Shown in pieces: positions 18,426 through 43,998 of a DNA stretch of 64,000 bases; within the stretch, counting starts at the first letter, position 1, and every line of letters begins with the position of its first letter. The position numbers were made by a program, and so were the translations under genes. Location of the stretch: assembly GCA_029339505.1 (NCBI GenBank), contig JAQISU010000118.1, forward strand, positions 6,787,001 to 6,851,000. Direction: 5' to 3'. Source of the stretch: Unio delphinus (Eukaryota; Mollusca; Bivalvia; Unionida; Unionidae). The notes under the pieces were generated by a model that made no database searches, was not told the DNA's origin, and saw only the letters and a program-made list of their open reading frames with translations.

Positions 18426-21400
18426 CATGATGAAGTTCAAGAGATTGACTTCGAAAAATGCTAAAATCAATACCGATAGAGAGTTCAAGAGATTATTGAA
18501 AATCAATCCTAGATTTAATCTCGATAGACCCAAAAAACGTCCAATAGACGGAAACATGAAAGAGTTTAAGAGATTATTGAAAATCAATCCTAGATTTAAT
18601 CTCGATAGACCAAAAAAACGTCCAATAGACGGAAACAAACGTAACAAACGTCCAAGAGACGGAAACATGAAAGAGTTTAAGAGATTATTAAAAATCAATC
18701 CTAGATTTAATCTCGATAGACCCAAAAAACGTAACAAACGTCCAAGAGACGGAAACATGAAAGAGTTTAAGAGATTATTAAAAATCAATCCTAGATTTAA
18801 TCGCGATAGACCCAAAAAACGTAACAAACGTCCAAGAGACGGAAACATGAGATCATCATGGAAGGATGCTCAATTCAATCTTGATATAGTTTCTAATACA
18901 CCCAAGAATAAAATTCTTGATAAACCCATCAGAGACTGTTTTAATGAATTCAAGCGTGATGGAGCATCTTATTGTTGGTCAACATTTCGAATTGATGGTG
19001 TTGTTGACGCTACCATGAATGATGAAAAGGCAGCAGTGATCATTTCACGTATTGGGGAAAAAAGTCATTTTTTCCGAATCAAATTCATTATCCGTGAGAA
19101 TGGCAAATGGATAATTAGGGATAAATTTGAACCCATTCTCAGGGGCAAAAAAACTGTCACCGTGAATCAGGATTCCAAACCAGGAATTTTGACTGGAATT
19201 GATAAACCCTACTACGAAAGATCTTATCCTGTCACAGCAGTTGTTTACGGGATCTATCCGCTCAATGAAAAACCTGATATTTCAAAACTAGCACCCATGA
19301 AATATTCGACAGGGCTCAATTGTGTAGCAGAACGAATAATAGAACACTTCACAAATGCGTCCCGGGGAAATAAACTAACTGATCTAAGACGAAAAAAAAT
19401 AACCGAGTGGGAGTTCACGGTAAAAGAGCATGGAGCAACAATTCAGGATATAACCAAATTAGAAACATCATTGAGATTTCCAATATCGGTAAGGACAATC
19501 ACCGGTGAAGTATTAAAAGAACCGAAATATCAATCAAAAAAAGGAAAACCCATTGAAATTATTGATCATAATGAACACGCGTGGTCATCTGCAGTAACAA
19601 TATTCCCACGGGATAGAACCGTAAAATATCTGTTTGGAACCGAAGAGTTGTTTTCAGAGCAGAAATTATTTGATGCTATTTACCATTTGAGTAAAAACGA
19701 TCCTGTGTCAGTGTGGCTATTTCATAGTAATTCAGACGAAGAATGCAGATTTGATCAGTTTGTAAGGCCTAACGGAGAATTATACCGTACTGAAGAACTG
19801 CAGAATCAAATGAAACAACTAGCTAGTGAGTTTTCTGAGGGGGAAATCGAAGATCAATTATTAGCAAACTGTTTTACAGTACCATCCATTGCAGCACATT
19901 TTGCTAGAAAGAAAAACGCGTGGAAACCAACACGAAGTGAGTTTTTATCAGAGGTCAAATTGTCCTGTCTTGAATACAGCCACGGCGGATTATGGAACAC
20001 AAAATACACCGCTGATACCGTTATTTCAGTTGATATGATTGCGTGTTATCCAGGAAGTTTTCTTGGGTATGGAGAATGCGAGAAATATTTCAAACGATTT
20101 GGACACCCTACACACGAAATGACCCGTGTTGCTATTAATGGACCACTTCCTGATTTTGATTTAACCGGATTCGCTTGTGTGGTATCATTTGAAATGGCTG
20201 AAGGACTTCATCCGTGTAGTTATCTTTGGATTGGTAAACACATGTCTGAAAAACACTGGATGCCAATAGTGTTACTACGGTATATGCTTGATTGTAAGAT
20301 GTTAAAATCATTAATTGTCAGTGAAGCAATTATATCCTATCGGGCACAGAAATCAGTCTGGTTACCACAACCTGATCTAGAAAAAATAATTAGCGAAGAG
20401 CGAAAACTGTTTCCTGATTTTAATGAACAACAAATCATGGATTGGTCCAGACAGTTATTTGAAATCAGAAACAATGAAGCAAAAAATCTTGGACGAAGAA
20501 TAATCGGTAAATTTACCCAAGGTGGCAAAGATGATAATACGAAATATTCTTCACGATTGATTATAGACAACGCTGAATACGATTTTGTAATGGCGGATTT
20601 AACGAATAAGGGCCTATATGTCAATCGTAAGGACGCATTTATGTCCGATGGAACCAAATTGGGTACAATTGTTACTTACACTGATGGATACCATCCGCAG
20701 TACACACACTTAAGAGCTTCTATGCTCGGTTATGCTTCTATCAATCTGTTTTCAATGATCAATAGATTTCCTACCACCGCAGTTAGAGTTGCTACTGATT
20801 CATTTTACATAAATAGCAAAATGGCTGATTTTAAGGCTACTGGCAACGAGAAATGGGGATCATGGAGAATTAAGAAAGAAATGATTCATGATTATATTCC
20901 ATCAGCAGATGTTACCATTGAAAATAATTACTTAGAAAGCAATCAGTGTTCAGAATTTTCTAGTGCACCACCGATTTCTGATCCAATATGCCTGTATAAA
21001 ACAGTTTATTTAAACGGCTGTGGTGGGTCAGGAAAAACAACCCGGGCAATTGAGTTATTTCGTGTTTCCAATCCAAACATGATTGTGCTAACACCAACTC
21101 ATAGACTTGCAAGAGAAATGATACAGAGAGGGGTAAATGCTTGCACTTATCACAGCTTTTTCCGATGGAAGGGAGATAAATGGACTCCTGAGCGCATGGG
21201 AGAGAAATTTATTCCTGAAATTATCATTTGGGATGAAATAGACACAGTGTCCGAAGATGTCTTAAAAATATTTCTTGAGTGGTTGTTATTGAAAAATACA
21301 AAAGTCGTCATGTGCGGTGATCACGGGCAACCACCACCATTTGTCGGTGCATCCCCCCATGAATGGCTAAAGGGTTTTGTAGACTATTATGAAGAAATTG

Positions 21401-22260
21401 ATACCGATCATAGATCACTTGATAATGAATTAAAAGAATTGAAGAAACTAATTAGATTACAACCGGATAGAATCCAGTGTGAAATAACCCGTGAAATAAT
21501 TTCGGAAACTCCCATGAATGAGTTTTGGGAAATGTGGAGACCAAATGATTTAATCATTGCAAGTAGAAAAATAGTCAGGGACACACTTCAGATGAAGTTA
21601 TTTGAATTGCATAAACAAAAATTTGCAACATTTCCAGTGCCTCTTTGTTATAGGCCATCGGATACGCGAAAACAGAACATCGAAGTTGATATTCCAGGAC
21701 AGAGTGAAAAGCAGAGTCTCGTATTAAATGATATTGTGCTGGTTGATATCAATGTTGTTGAAGATGCATTGCGTGCTAATAAATCCCCATGGACGCTAGG
21801 TTATGCAGCGACGATACATTCTTCACAGGGATTGACTATATCGGATACAATTGTTTGGATGGTAGATAATCGCATAGAATGGTCGAATTTAGTCTATCTT
21901 TCAGTATCCAGAGTACGAAAAATAAATCAACTTCGAAGAATTGTCTTCGATGATGAAATCATTGGCGATGATGAAATCATTGGTGACGATAATGATATTA
22001 TTGATAAAAAACTCTCCGGTTACAAACAACAGGACAAAAAAAAACAACGAGAATTTGATATTGATGCTGAATTAATAATCACTTTGAAGAAACAACAGAA
22101 TAATCACTGCGCGAGTTGCAATTGTATAATGCGTTGGCAGTATTCGGATAAGGATCCTCGCCAATTCACCGTGGACAGAAAAAATAACAATCTCGGTCAT
22201 GTCAGAAATAATGTGATGTTGACTTGTCTTGAGTGCAATAGACGCAAGGGTGCTAGTTAA
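18418..22260 (+). CDS. Fused B-family DNA polymerase - SF1 helicase - HNH protein (1280 aa), right arm, intact
   Basis: Residues 8-140 are basic repeats. The polymerase palm shows motif A in SVDMIACYPGSF (about 537-548), a motif-B-like NLGRRIIGKFTQGG (about 689-702) and motif C as VATDSFY (about 791-797). An SF1 (Pif1/RecD-like) helicase follows: Walker A GCGGSGKT (about 867-874), Walker B IIWDEID (about 936), GDHGQ (about 967), TIHSSQG (about 1131) and SVSRVR (about 1161). The C-terminus is an HNH-like zinc nuclease (CASC, DRKNNN, CLECNRRKG; about 1228-1280). I infer that it replicates the linear element, probably by protein priming. I find no classical 3'-5' exonuclease motif, and motif C has Ala where Asp is usual (DTDS). 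It overlaps the integrase end by 8 bp. Confidence 0.85.
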   Translation: MYSMMKFKRLTSKNAKINTDREFKRLLKINPRFNLDRPKKRPIDGNMKEFKRLLKINPRFNLDRPKKRPIDGNKRNKRPRDGNMKEFKRLLKINPRFNLDRPKKRNKRPRDGNMKEFKRLLKINPRFNRDRPKKRNKRPRDGNMRSSWKDAQFNLDIVSNTPKNKILDKPIRDCFNEFKRDGASYCWSTFRIDGVVDATMNDEKAAVIISRIGEKSHFFRIKFIIRENGKWIIRDKFEPILRGKKTVTVNQDSKPGILTGIDKPYYERSYPVTAVVYGIYPLNEKPDISKLAPMKYSTGLNCVAERIIEHFTNASRGNKLTDLRRKKITEWEFTVKEHGATIQDITKLETSLRFPISVRTITGEVLKEPKYQSKKGKPIEIIDHNEHAWSSAVTIFPRDRTVKYLFGTEELFSEQKLFDAIYHLSKNDPVSVWLFHSNSDEECRFDQFVRPNGELYRTEELQNQMKQLASEFSEGEIEDQLLANCFTVPSIAAHFARKKNAWKPTRSEFLSEVKLSCLEYSHGGLWNTKYTADTVISVDMIACYPGSFLGYGECEKYFKRFGHPTHEMTRVAINGPLPDFDLTGFACVVSFEMAEGLHPCSYLWIGKHMSEKHWMPIVLLRYMLDCKMLKSLIVSEAIISYRAQKSVWLPQPDLEKIISEERKLFPDFNEQQIMDWSRQLFEIRNNEAKNLGRRIIGKFTQGGKDDNTKYSSRLIIDNAEYDFVMADLTNKGLYVNRKDAFMSDGTKLGTIVTYTDGYHPQYTHLRASMLGYASINLFSMINRFPTTAVRVATDSFYINSKMADFKATGNEKWGSWRIKKEMIHDYIPSADVTIENNYLESNQCSEFSSAPPISDPICLYKTVYLNGCGGSGKTTRAIELFRVSNPNMIVLTPTHRLAREMIQRGVNACTYHSFFRWKGDKWTPERMGEKFIPEIIIWDEIDTVSEDVLKIFLEWLLLKNTKVVMCGDHGQPPPFVGASPHEWLKGFVDYYEEIDTDHRSLDNELKELKKLIRLQPDRIQCEITREIISETPMNEFWEMWRPNDLIIASRKIVRDTLQMKLFELHKQKFATFPVPLCYRPSDTRKQNIEVDIPGQSEKQSLVLNDIVLVDINVVEDALRANKSPWTLGYAATIHSSQGLTISDTIVWMVDNRIEWSNLVYLSVSRVRKINQLRRIVFDDEIIGDDEIIGDDNDIIDKKLSGYKQQDKKKQREFDIDAELIITLKKQQNNHCASCNCIMRWQYSDKDPRQFTVDRKNNNLGHVRNNVMLTCLECNRRKGAS

Positions 22261-23197
22261 GCCCATGCGGTGGTAATTGAGTATCCTCGGGTATCACTTG
22301 TAATTGTTGTCTAGTAAAACCCCGTTGAGGGGCAGTTGAATCCAGTTTATAGATTGGAGGTCTACCCGTAGATCGTGTTATACTAGATATCTTATGCGTA
22401 GTGACGCTCCAAATAGGATCAGTAGCCCTTTTTCTATCCCCTTCAAGCTCTCCTGGTTCGTATAAGTACCTCACAATGACATTACTACCAAGAATTGGTT
22501 CTTTGAAATCTTTTTGTGGTTTTTCAGGTATCGACTTCTTTTTAATCGCGTTGATAGGTTTCATGTTGATGGTTCTAGTAATCTCGTTATTCAGTGCGGT
22601 AACTACACCTGGTAATCTCTTAACCCATTCACGGGATCTTTTTTCTTGGATGAATTCTTTTGCATATTGATATCCAAATAACCGTTCAGCAAGAATCCGA
22701 TTAAATCGTTCTACAATGGCCTGATCACGATGCAGTGCAGTATGCCCTCGTCTGATAGCGACATTGTGATATTTCATTGTAGATAACACTGCACCCTGAA
22801 ATTCCTTGCCCGGATCAACTTGTAACAGATTTGGCCAGTGCAGAGGACTCCTTCGATAAATCCTTTCAAATGCAGAAGCCACTTCAGTGGCCGATTTTGT
22901 TTTTAACGGTTCTGCTTCTTTGTATCGACTTGCAATATCAACTACAGTTAACGCATATTTGTAACCACGATCATGTGGCAGAAATAATAGATCAGCCTGA
23001 TGAACTTCATTGGGTCCGGTTACATCAAAATGCGAGAAATTGATTTGTTTAGGCGGTGGTAGATAAATTTGCCATAGTGCCTGTTTGGATAACCAATGAG
23101 CCGCAGTGGTTTTTTTCACTTTTGCAGCGCTAGCGAGTTTACTGATTGCAGCGTTACCCTTCCAGTATCCTCTTGGGGAATAATAAACAGATTCCAT
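22253..23197 (-). CDS. Retroviral-type (rve) integrase, right arm
   Basis: This is the mirror copy of the left-arm integrase (314 aa from the ATG at 23195-23197), with the same Asp69, Asp128 and Glu163 catalytic residues. It is intact. It converges with the polymerase-helicase gene, overlapping by 8 bp. Identical termini at both ends of the palindrome mean this enzyme would have the same DNA end to bind on each side. Confidence 0.9.
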   Translation of the reverse strand: MESVYYSPRGYWKGNAAISKLASAAKVKKTTAAHWLSKQALWQIYLPPPKQINFSHFDVTGPNEVHQADLLFLPHDRGYKYALTVVDIASRYKEAEPLKTKSATEVASAFERIYRRSPLHWPNLLQVDPGKEFQGAVLSTMKYHNVAIRRGHTALHRDQAIVERFNRILAERLFGYQYAKEFIQEKRSREWVKRLPGVVTALNNEITRTINMKPINAIKKKSIPEKPQKDFKEPILGSNVIVRYLYEPGELEGDRKRATDPIWSVTTHKISSITRSTGRPPIYKLDSTAPQRGFTRQQLQVIPEDTQLPPHGLN

Positions 23198-23204
23198 GTT
23201 GCTA

Positions 23205-23576
23205 TTAATTACCAGCACCTAACATCAATTTACTTTTCATTGCCGATTTTATCAAAAATGAAGCCAATTTTTCTTTGAAGGATTTATCAGTGATAGAATT
23301 CAACGCATGAATTAATTTCACATCTGCTAGATGCCTGTGTTGCAAATTGCTACTTTTATAAGCAACATCATGAAGGTGACAGGCCTTATCAATAGCGTTT
23401 ATTGGTTCCTCACCGGGTCGGGGCTGATTTTGATCATTGAGTCTGATATCAAGTCTTGTTCCCGGTCCACAATAACTATACCCTGGAAGGTGTTTTTCTC
23501 CGGGGTATTTTGCCCATGGGGTTCCAGGGAGTTTTGCTAATTTGGCAGCGATATCACCTCCTCGTTTTTTTTTAAA
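23205..23576 (-). CDS. Parvovirus-like phospholipase A2 domain, right arm (-1 frame)
   Basis: This is the mirror copy of 10281-10652, with the calcium loop YCGPGTRLD and the catalytic HD pair both kept. As on the left, it lacks its own ATG before the conserved core and is entered by a -1 shift at 23570-23576. Conservation of this arrangement in both arms shows it predates the palindrome. Confidence 0.75.
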   Translation of the reverse strand, partial: FKKKRGGDIAAKLAKLPGTPWAKYPGEKHLPGYSYCGPGTRLDIRLNDQNQPRPGEEPINAIDKACHLHDVAYKSSNLQHRHLADVKLIHALNSITDKSFKEKLASFLIKSAMKSKLMLGAGN

Positions 23577-23743
23577 GGTTCCTTGGGTTCCTTGGGTTCC
23601 TTGGGTTTAGAAACAAATCTAAATTTCTTTGTACTACACTGTACGCATTTACCAGAAAGCGCTGATCGGTTATTTTTAGTTGTAATCGTCATCAAGTCAT
23701 CTGTGCCAGTACGCGCCTTACACTTCACGCAATATAGATCCAT
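23537..23743 (-). CDS. DUF5679-like zinc-ribbon protein, right arm
   Basis: The 68-aa frame has both CxxC pairs. It has one more Lys-Glu-Pro unit than the left copy (three versus two; 9 bp) and a Thr-to-Met change near residue 18. The slippery heptamer TTTAAAA (complement of 23570-23576) precedes the stop and leads into the PLA2 frame. Five bp separate its start from that of the divergent ATPase gene. Confidence 0.7.
   Translation of the reverse strand: MDLYCVKCKARTGTDDLMTITTKNNRSALSGKCVQCSTKKFRFVSKPKEPKEPKEPLKKNEEVISLPN
23570..23576 (-). promoter_or_regulatory. Probable -1 ribosomal frameshift site (T TTA AAA), right arm
   Basis: The heptamer and phase are the same as in the left arm, followed by the same A-run of nine on the coding strand. 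Identity of the site in both copies is expected from the palindrome and is not independent support. Confidence 0.6.
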
Positions 23744-23748
23744 AATTT

Positions 23749-24420
23749 ATGTATAGAGATATGAATATAATTGATTTTTCAGCGACTAAAACAAGAGAAG
23801 CAGTGAAGCATCATGCAGCGCTACCAAACTCTATCCGCGCAATTATAATCGGGCCATCTGGATCCGGTAAAACGCAATTGTTGCTCAATTTAATAATGAG
23901 ATGGATGAAGTGGGATAAGTTGTATTTAATTGCCCCTAGCGTAGATGATCAACGATGCTATGAAGTGCTAAAAGATTTTAATGAAAACGCTTCAGAGATT
24001 GCTGGCGAGGATGTTATTGAATTTATAACCGATATTGACGAGGCGCCATCAGTAGAAGACCTCGATGGAAGTATCAACAATTTAGTTGTATACGACGATG
24101 TCATGTTAGATAATCAAAAAAACCCAGCTAGAATATTTTCCCGAGGCAGGCACAAAAACACTGATGTGATCTATGTCACTCAACGCTACACTCAGATTCC
24201 AAAAGTGATTAGAGATAATTGTAATATGCTTGCTGTATTCAACGGCGTTGATACACATACGCTACGAAATATTTGGCAGACATGGTGCTCCGATATGGAC
24301 TTCAATCAATTTAGAAATTTCTTTAGTCATGCTCAGTCTACCCCACACGGATTTGTAACAATAAATTTACATGACCCTCGAACACGATATCGTATCGGAC
24401 TGGGTCAAATATTCGGTTAA
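23749..24420 (+). CDS. A32-like DNA-packaging ATPase, right arm
   Basis: This is the mirror copy of the left-arm ATPase (223 aa) with Walker A GPSGSGKT and Walker B VVYDD intact. One residue near the C-terminus differs (Gly here, Asp on the left). Its start codon overlaps TTTATGTATAG (23746-23756). Confidence 0.85.
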   Translation: MYRDMNIIDFSATKTREAVKHHAALPNSIRAIIIGPSGSGKTQLLLNLIMRWMKWDKLYLIAPSVDDQRCYEVLKDFNENASEIAGEDVIEFITDIDEAPSVEDLDGSINNLVVYDDVMLDNQKNPARIFSRGRHKNTDVIYVTQRYTQIPKVIRDNCNMLAVFNGVDTHTLRNIWQTWCSDMDFNQFRNFFSHAQSTPHGFVTINLHDPRTRYRIGLGQIFG

Positions 24421-24648
24421 CCCCAACTGAAAGTTCTAGTGAGTGACAACGACGTTGTAGTCCCTTTTCCCAAAAAAATCGATGGAGGATTTCATTAATT
24501 TCATTGATTTTTTCATATTTTTTTTTTATCCTAATCCATGATTCACACACATATTGGGGGGCCTGATGTCATTGGTTTCATTGTTTTTAAGCGTGATTTC
24601 AGTGAAAACTTGTCTAAAAATGTTGTCCGGCTCACCCTCTCTGCTGCT
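24421..24648. repeat. Right terminal sequence of the palindromic element
   Basis: This is the mirror of 9218-9445 and ends ...CCCTCTCTGCTGCT. Two substitutions relative to the left end are visible near 24580-24592. AAAAC (24649-24653) follows as the right target-site duplication. Confidence 0.7.
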
Positions 24649-24653
24649 AAAAC
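24649..24653. repeat. Target-site duplication (right) of palindromic insert, AAAAC
   Basis: AAAAC matches the five bases at 9213-9217 directly before the left terminus. Confidence 0.7.
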
Positions 24654-24786
24654 ATATTACATGCACACAAAATATAATTCCCACTGCGTTTCCTTTCAGA
24701 AAACGTTTTCTATAATTTTCATTTTGCTGGCAATTTTTAATGGTAAAGCTTCAGAAGTGAATGTTTTCCCCCCTCTTGTATTACAG

Positions 24787-41307
<16,521 letters not shown>

Positions 41308-41675
41308 TAGAGACTGAAGATTTTGAATTTTAATATAGTGTATATCACTCTCTGTACAATTTTGGAACCACCTTGTTACACATATACACATTAAAAACTG
41401 GTCAAAATGAAATAAGCATCCACGGAACATATAACACTCAAGCGCACATTAAAAATAGAACTGGTCAAAGACGAATAAAAATACACAGAACAATACTCAA
41501 TCAGCCAACTTAATCATTTGAAGCTGGTAGTATTTACTTCTGATTAAAACTAATTTTAAGAATTTGTATATATTACTTCTCAAGGCTAATTATGAAGGAT
41601 GTTTATAAAACTCTTCTTGTACCCAGGTAACAAGTAATACTTGCTGCGTAATACTTGATAAGTGGCATTCCATAT

Positions 41676-42645
41676 TTTTATATAGCATTATAGCACTTAC
41701 GTTACATCTCCCAAATATCATAGCCCTTACGTTACATCTACCAAATATCATAGCCCTTACGTTACATCTACCAAATATCATAGCCCTTACGTTACATCTA
41801 CAAAATAACATAGCATTTACGTTACATCTACCAAATATGATAGCCCTTACGTTACATCTACAAAATAACATAGCATTTACGCTATATCTTCGAAATAGCA
41901 CGGGACTTACGTTTTACACTTACCAAATAGCCCATCATTAACATTATATCTACCAAATAGCATAGCATTTATATTTTCTAGCAAATAGCACAGCACGTAT
42001 GTTTTCTACCAAAGAGAATAACATTTACAATGCATCTACTAACTATAAAAGCATTTACGTTTCATCTGCCAAACAGCATATGATTTATAATACATCTAAC
42101 AATTAGCATAGCACTTGCATTACATCTAACAATTAGCATAGCAATTAGAACAGCATTTACATCTACCAAACACCATAGCATTTACATTATATCTACCAAA
42201 CACCATAGCATTTACATTATATCTATCAAACACCATAGCATTTACATTATATCTATCAAACACCATAACATTTACATTATATCTATCAAACACCATAACA
42301 TTTACATTATATCTATCAAACACCATAACATTTACATTATATCTATCAAACACCATAACATTTACATTATATCTATCAAACACCATAGCATTTACATTAT
42401 ATCTATCAAACACCATAGCATTTACATTATATCTACCAAACAGCAGGGCATCTACATACATCTACCAAATAGCATAGAACTTACTTTACATTTATCAAAT
42501 AGCATAGAACTTACTTTACATTTATCAAATAGCATAGAACTTACTTTACATTTATCAAATAGCATAGAACTTACTTTACATTTATCAAATAGCATAGAAC
42601 TTACTTTACATTTATCAAATAGCATAGAACTTACTTTACATTTAT
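41676..42645 (+). repeat. Three adjoining 30-bp minisatellite subfamilies
   Basis: The units are TAGCCCTTACGTTACATCTA plus CCAAATATCA (41676-41905), TAGCATTTACATTATATCTA plus TCAAACACCA (42148-42445) and TAGCATAGAACTTACTTTAC plus ATTTATCAAA (42446-42645). Degenerate copies lie between them, so all three appear to derive from one 30-bp ancestor. They may lie in the 3' UTR of the BCAP-like gene. Confidence 0.85.
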
Positions 42646-42995
42646 GATGAAATGCAAGTTATTGATAATTAATCACAGCGATGATGAATATACCAGATAT
42701 AAATATAGTGATAATTTATATGAACTAGAATGTTTGAGATCCAATATCACTGAAAACTCCAGATCTAGACATCAAATGCATGTTTTGATGTTTTTTAATA
42801 AATATATCATTAATCGCTTACATTGCTTTCTTATACAGTGCAGTTTACCGACATGTTTGAAAAAAATGTATGCAATTATAATTTGTCATCTACGTTCGTT
42901 CTTTCATTTTAACGTTTATAAACCACATACCGGTATTGTTTTCTTTTTTATGTACTCAACATATTGTATTATAATCTATATTTGTTGACATTATT

Positions 42996-43013
42996 ATAAT
43001 AAAATCAATAAAC
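42996..43013 (+). terminator. Candidate polyadenylation signal of the BCAP-like gene
   Basis: AATAAAATCAATAAAC occurs about 1.7 kb after the stop codon. AATAAA at about 41473 is a closer alternative. Neither can be confirmed from sequence alone. Confidence 0.3.
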
Positions 43014-43096
43014 TTTGGCTTGCATTATCCTGTATGCGCCATTGGCGATATTAATTGTAATACTACATATGACAACAAAGAAGCGTGTGAGTGTGT

Positions 43097-43402
43097 GATT
43101 AGGATTTTTAATGCAGCTTTAACAATTTATCAGTCATATCGCTACGATGGCTACAGTGAGGCAGTTTATAGTGATGTCTAGCACTGGGGTATCATGCCAC
43201 AGACATATAGCATGATGTCCCACCCAGTCACATTATCATGACACCAGGCCGACCAGTCCTAACACTAACCTCTTAATGTTTAGCGCCAAGCGAGGCAGTA
43301 GTTAGTACCATTTGTGTAAGTCTTTTTATGACTCGGCCGGGATTGAACCCACGACCCACAGCTTTATCGGCGGACGCTCTAACCATTAGGCCACCGCAGC
43401 GG
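43097..43402 (-). mobile_element. tRNA-derived SINE (minus), same family as 33886-34208
   Basis: The body TCAGTCATATCGCTACGATG is followed by the B-box complement (GGGATTGAACCC) and the A-box complement (CCATTAGGCCACC). The two boxes are imperfect, so the copy is older than the nested one. Confidence 0.8.
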
Positions 43403-43828
43403 TTGACAACAAAGAAGCCAATTCTTTTAAATTACAATGGATATATAGTGTGCCAGGAATTATTACGTCCGTCTAAAGTCTAGAACCTTGTGTGGAGCAA
43501 GTATGATAACATTTTGACGATTGATAAGTTTAAACCATGTTGCAAACTAGTTATCTTCTATGTGTGATGAATTCTCTATAATCGTACAAGGGTAGAGACA
43601 TTGTATTAGAAGGACAGATGGTTCGTTGCTCTCGCAGAAAGGACACACTGACTCTGGCTGCCATAAACGGGTAGCGATACAGCGGCCTTAGTTGGTAAAA
43701 GCTTCCCCCAAATGAGAAACCAGGACCCCAATATAGAGTGTTTCCAATTATAATACAAACTCATAATAAGATTGGGTATGTGAAAAAGTTAAGACATTTC
43801 ACCCCTATACAAATTGCTTGTTTTCGAC

Positions 43829-43998
43829 ATAAGAGGCATAAGACATAACCCTAACCCTTTCGACATAAGAGGCATTAGACATAACCCTTACCCTAACCCT
43901 TTCGACATAAGAGGCATAAGACATAACCCTAACCCTAACCCTTTCAAAATAAAAGGAAAAAGACATAACCCTAACCCTTTCGACATAAGAGGCAAAAG
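43829..43998 (+). repeat. Minisatellite carrying telomere-like CCCTAA runs
   Basis: About five units of TTTCGACATAAGAGGCATAA followed by GACATAACCC carry one to three CCCTAA repeats each, for example CCCTAACCCTAACCC near 43930. CCCTAA is the complement of the common animal telomere repeat TTAGGG. Confidence 0.8.

Larger units (their letters stand above)
9218..24648. mobile_element. Palindromic Polinton/Maverick-like (adintovirus-like) element, 15,431 bp
   Basis: Two nearly identical arms (9218-16922 and 16936-24648) are arranged tail to tail around a 13-bp loop, so both outer ends carry the same terminus (AGCAGCAG...). The gene set (A32-like ATPase, PLA2, rve integrase, B-family polymerase) is that of Polintons/adintoviruses. 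The arms differ by about ten changes that I can see, including a 9-bp and a 1-bp indel. Polintons normally have one copy of each gene between terminal repeats of a few hundred bp and also encode capsid proteins and a protease. Here everything is doubled and the structural genes are absent. Distinct flanks and the AAAAC duplication argue against a simple read-palindrome artefact. Confidence 0.85.

Noticed and set aside
9218..24648. CRISPR-like or bacterial contamination explanation for the virus-like genes
   Set aside because: The insert has a target-site duplication, lies between eukaryotic flanks and has a Polinton gene set. No spacer array or bacterial operon features are present.
9218..24648. 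Palindrome as a missed-adapter read artefact
   Set aside because: Such artefacts would repeat the same flank on both sides. Here the flanks differ, the arms differ by about ten changes including a 9-bp indel, and a duplication brackets the insert. Raw reads would still be the final check.
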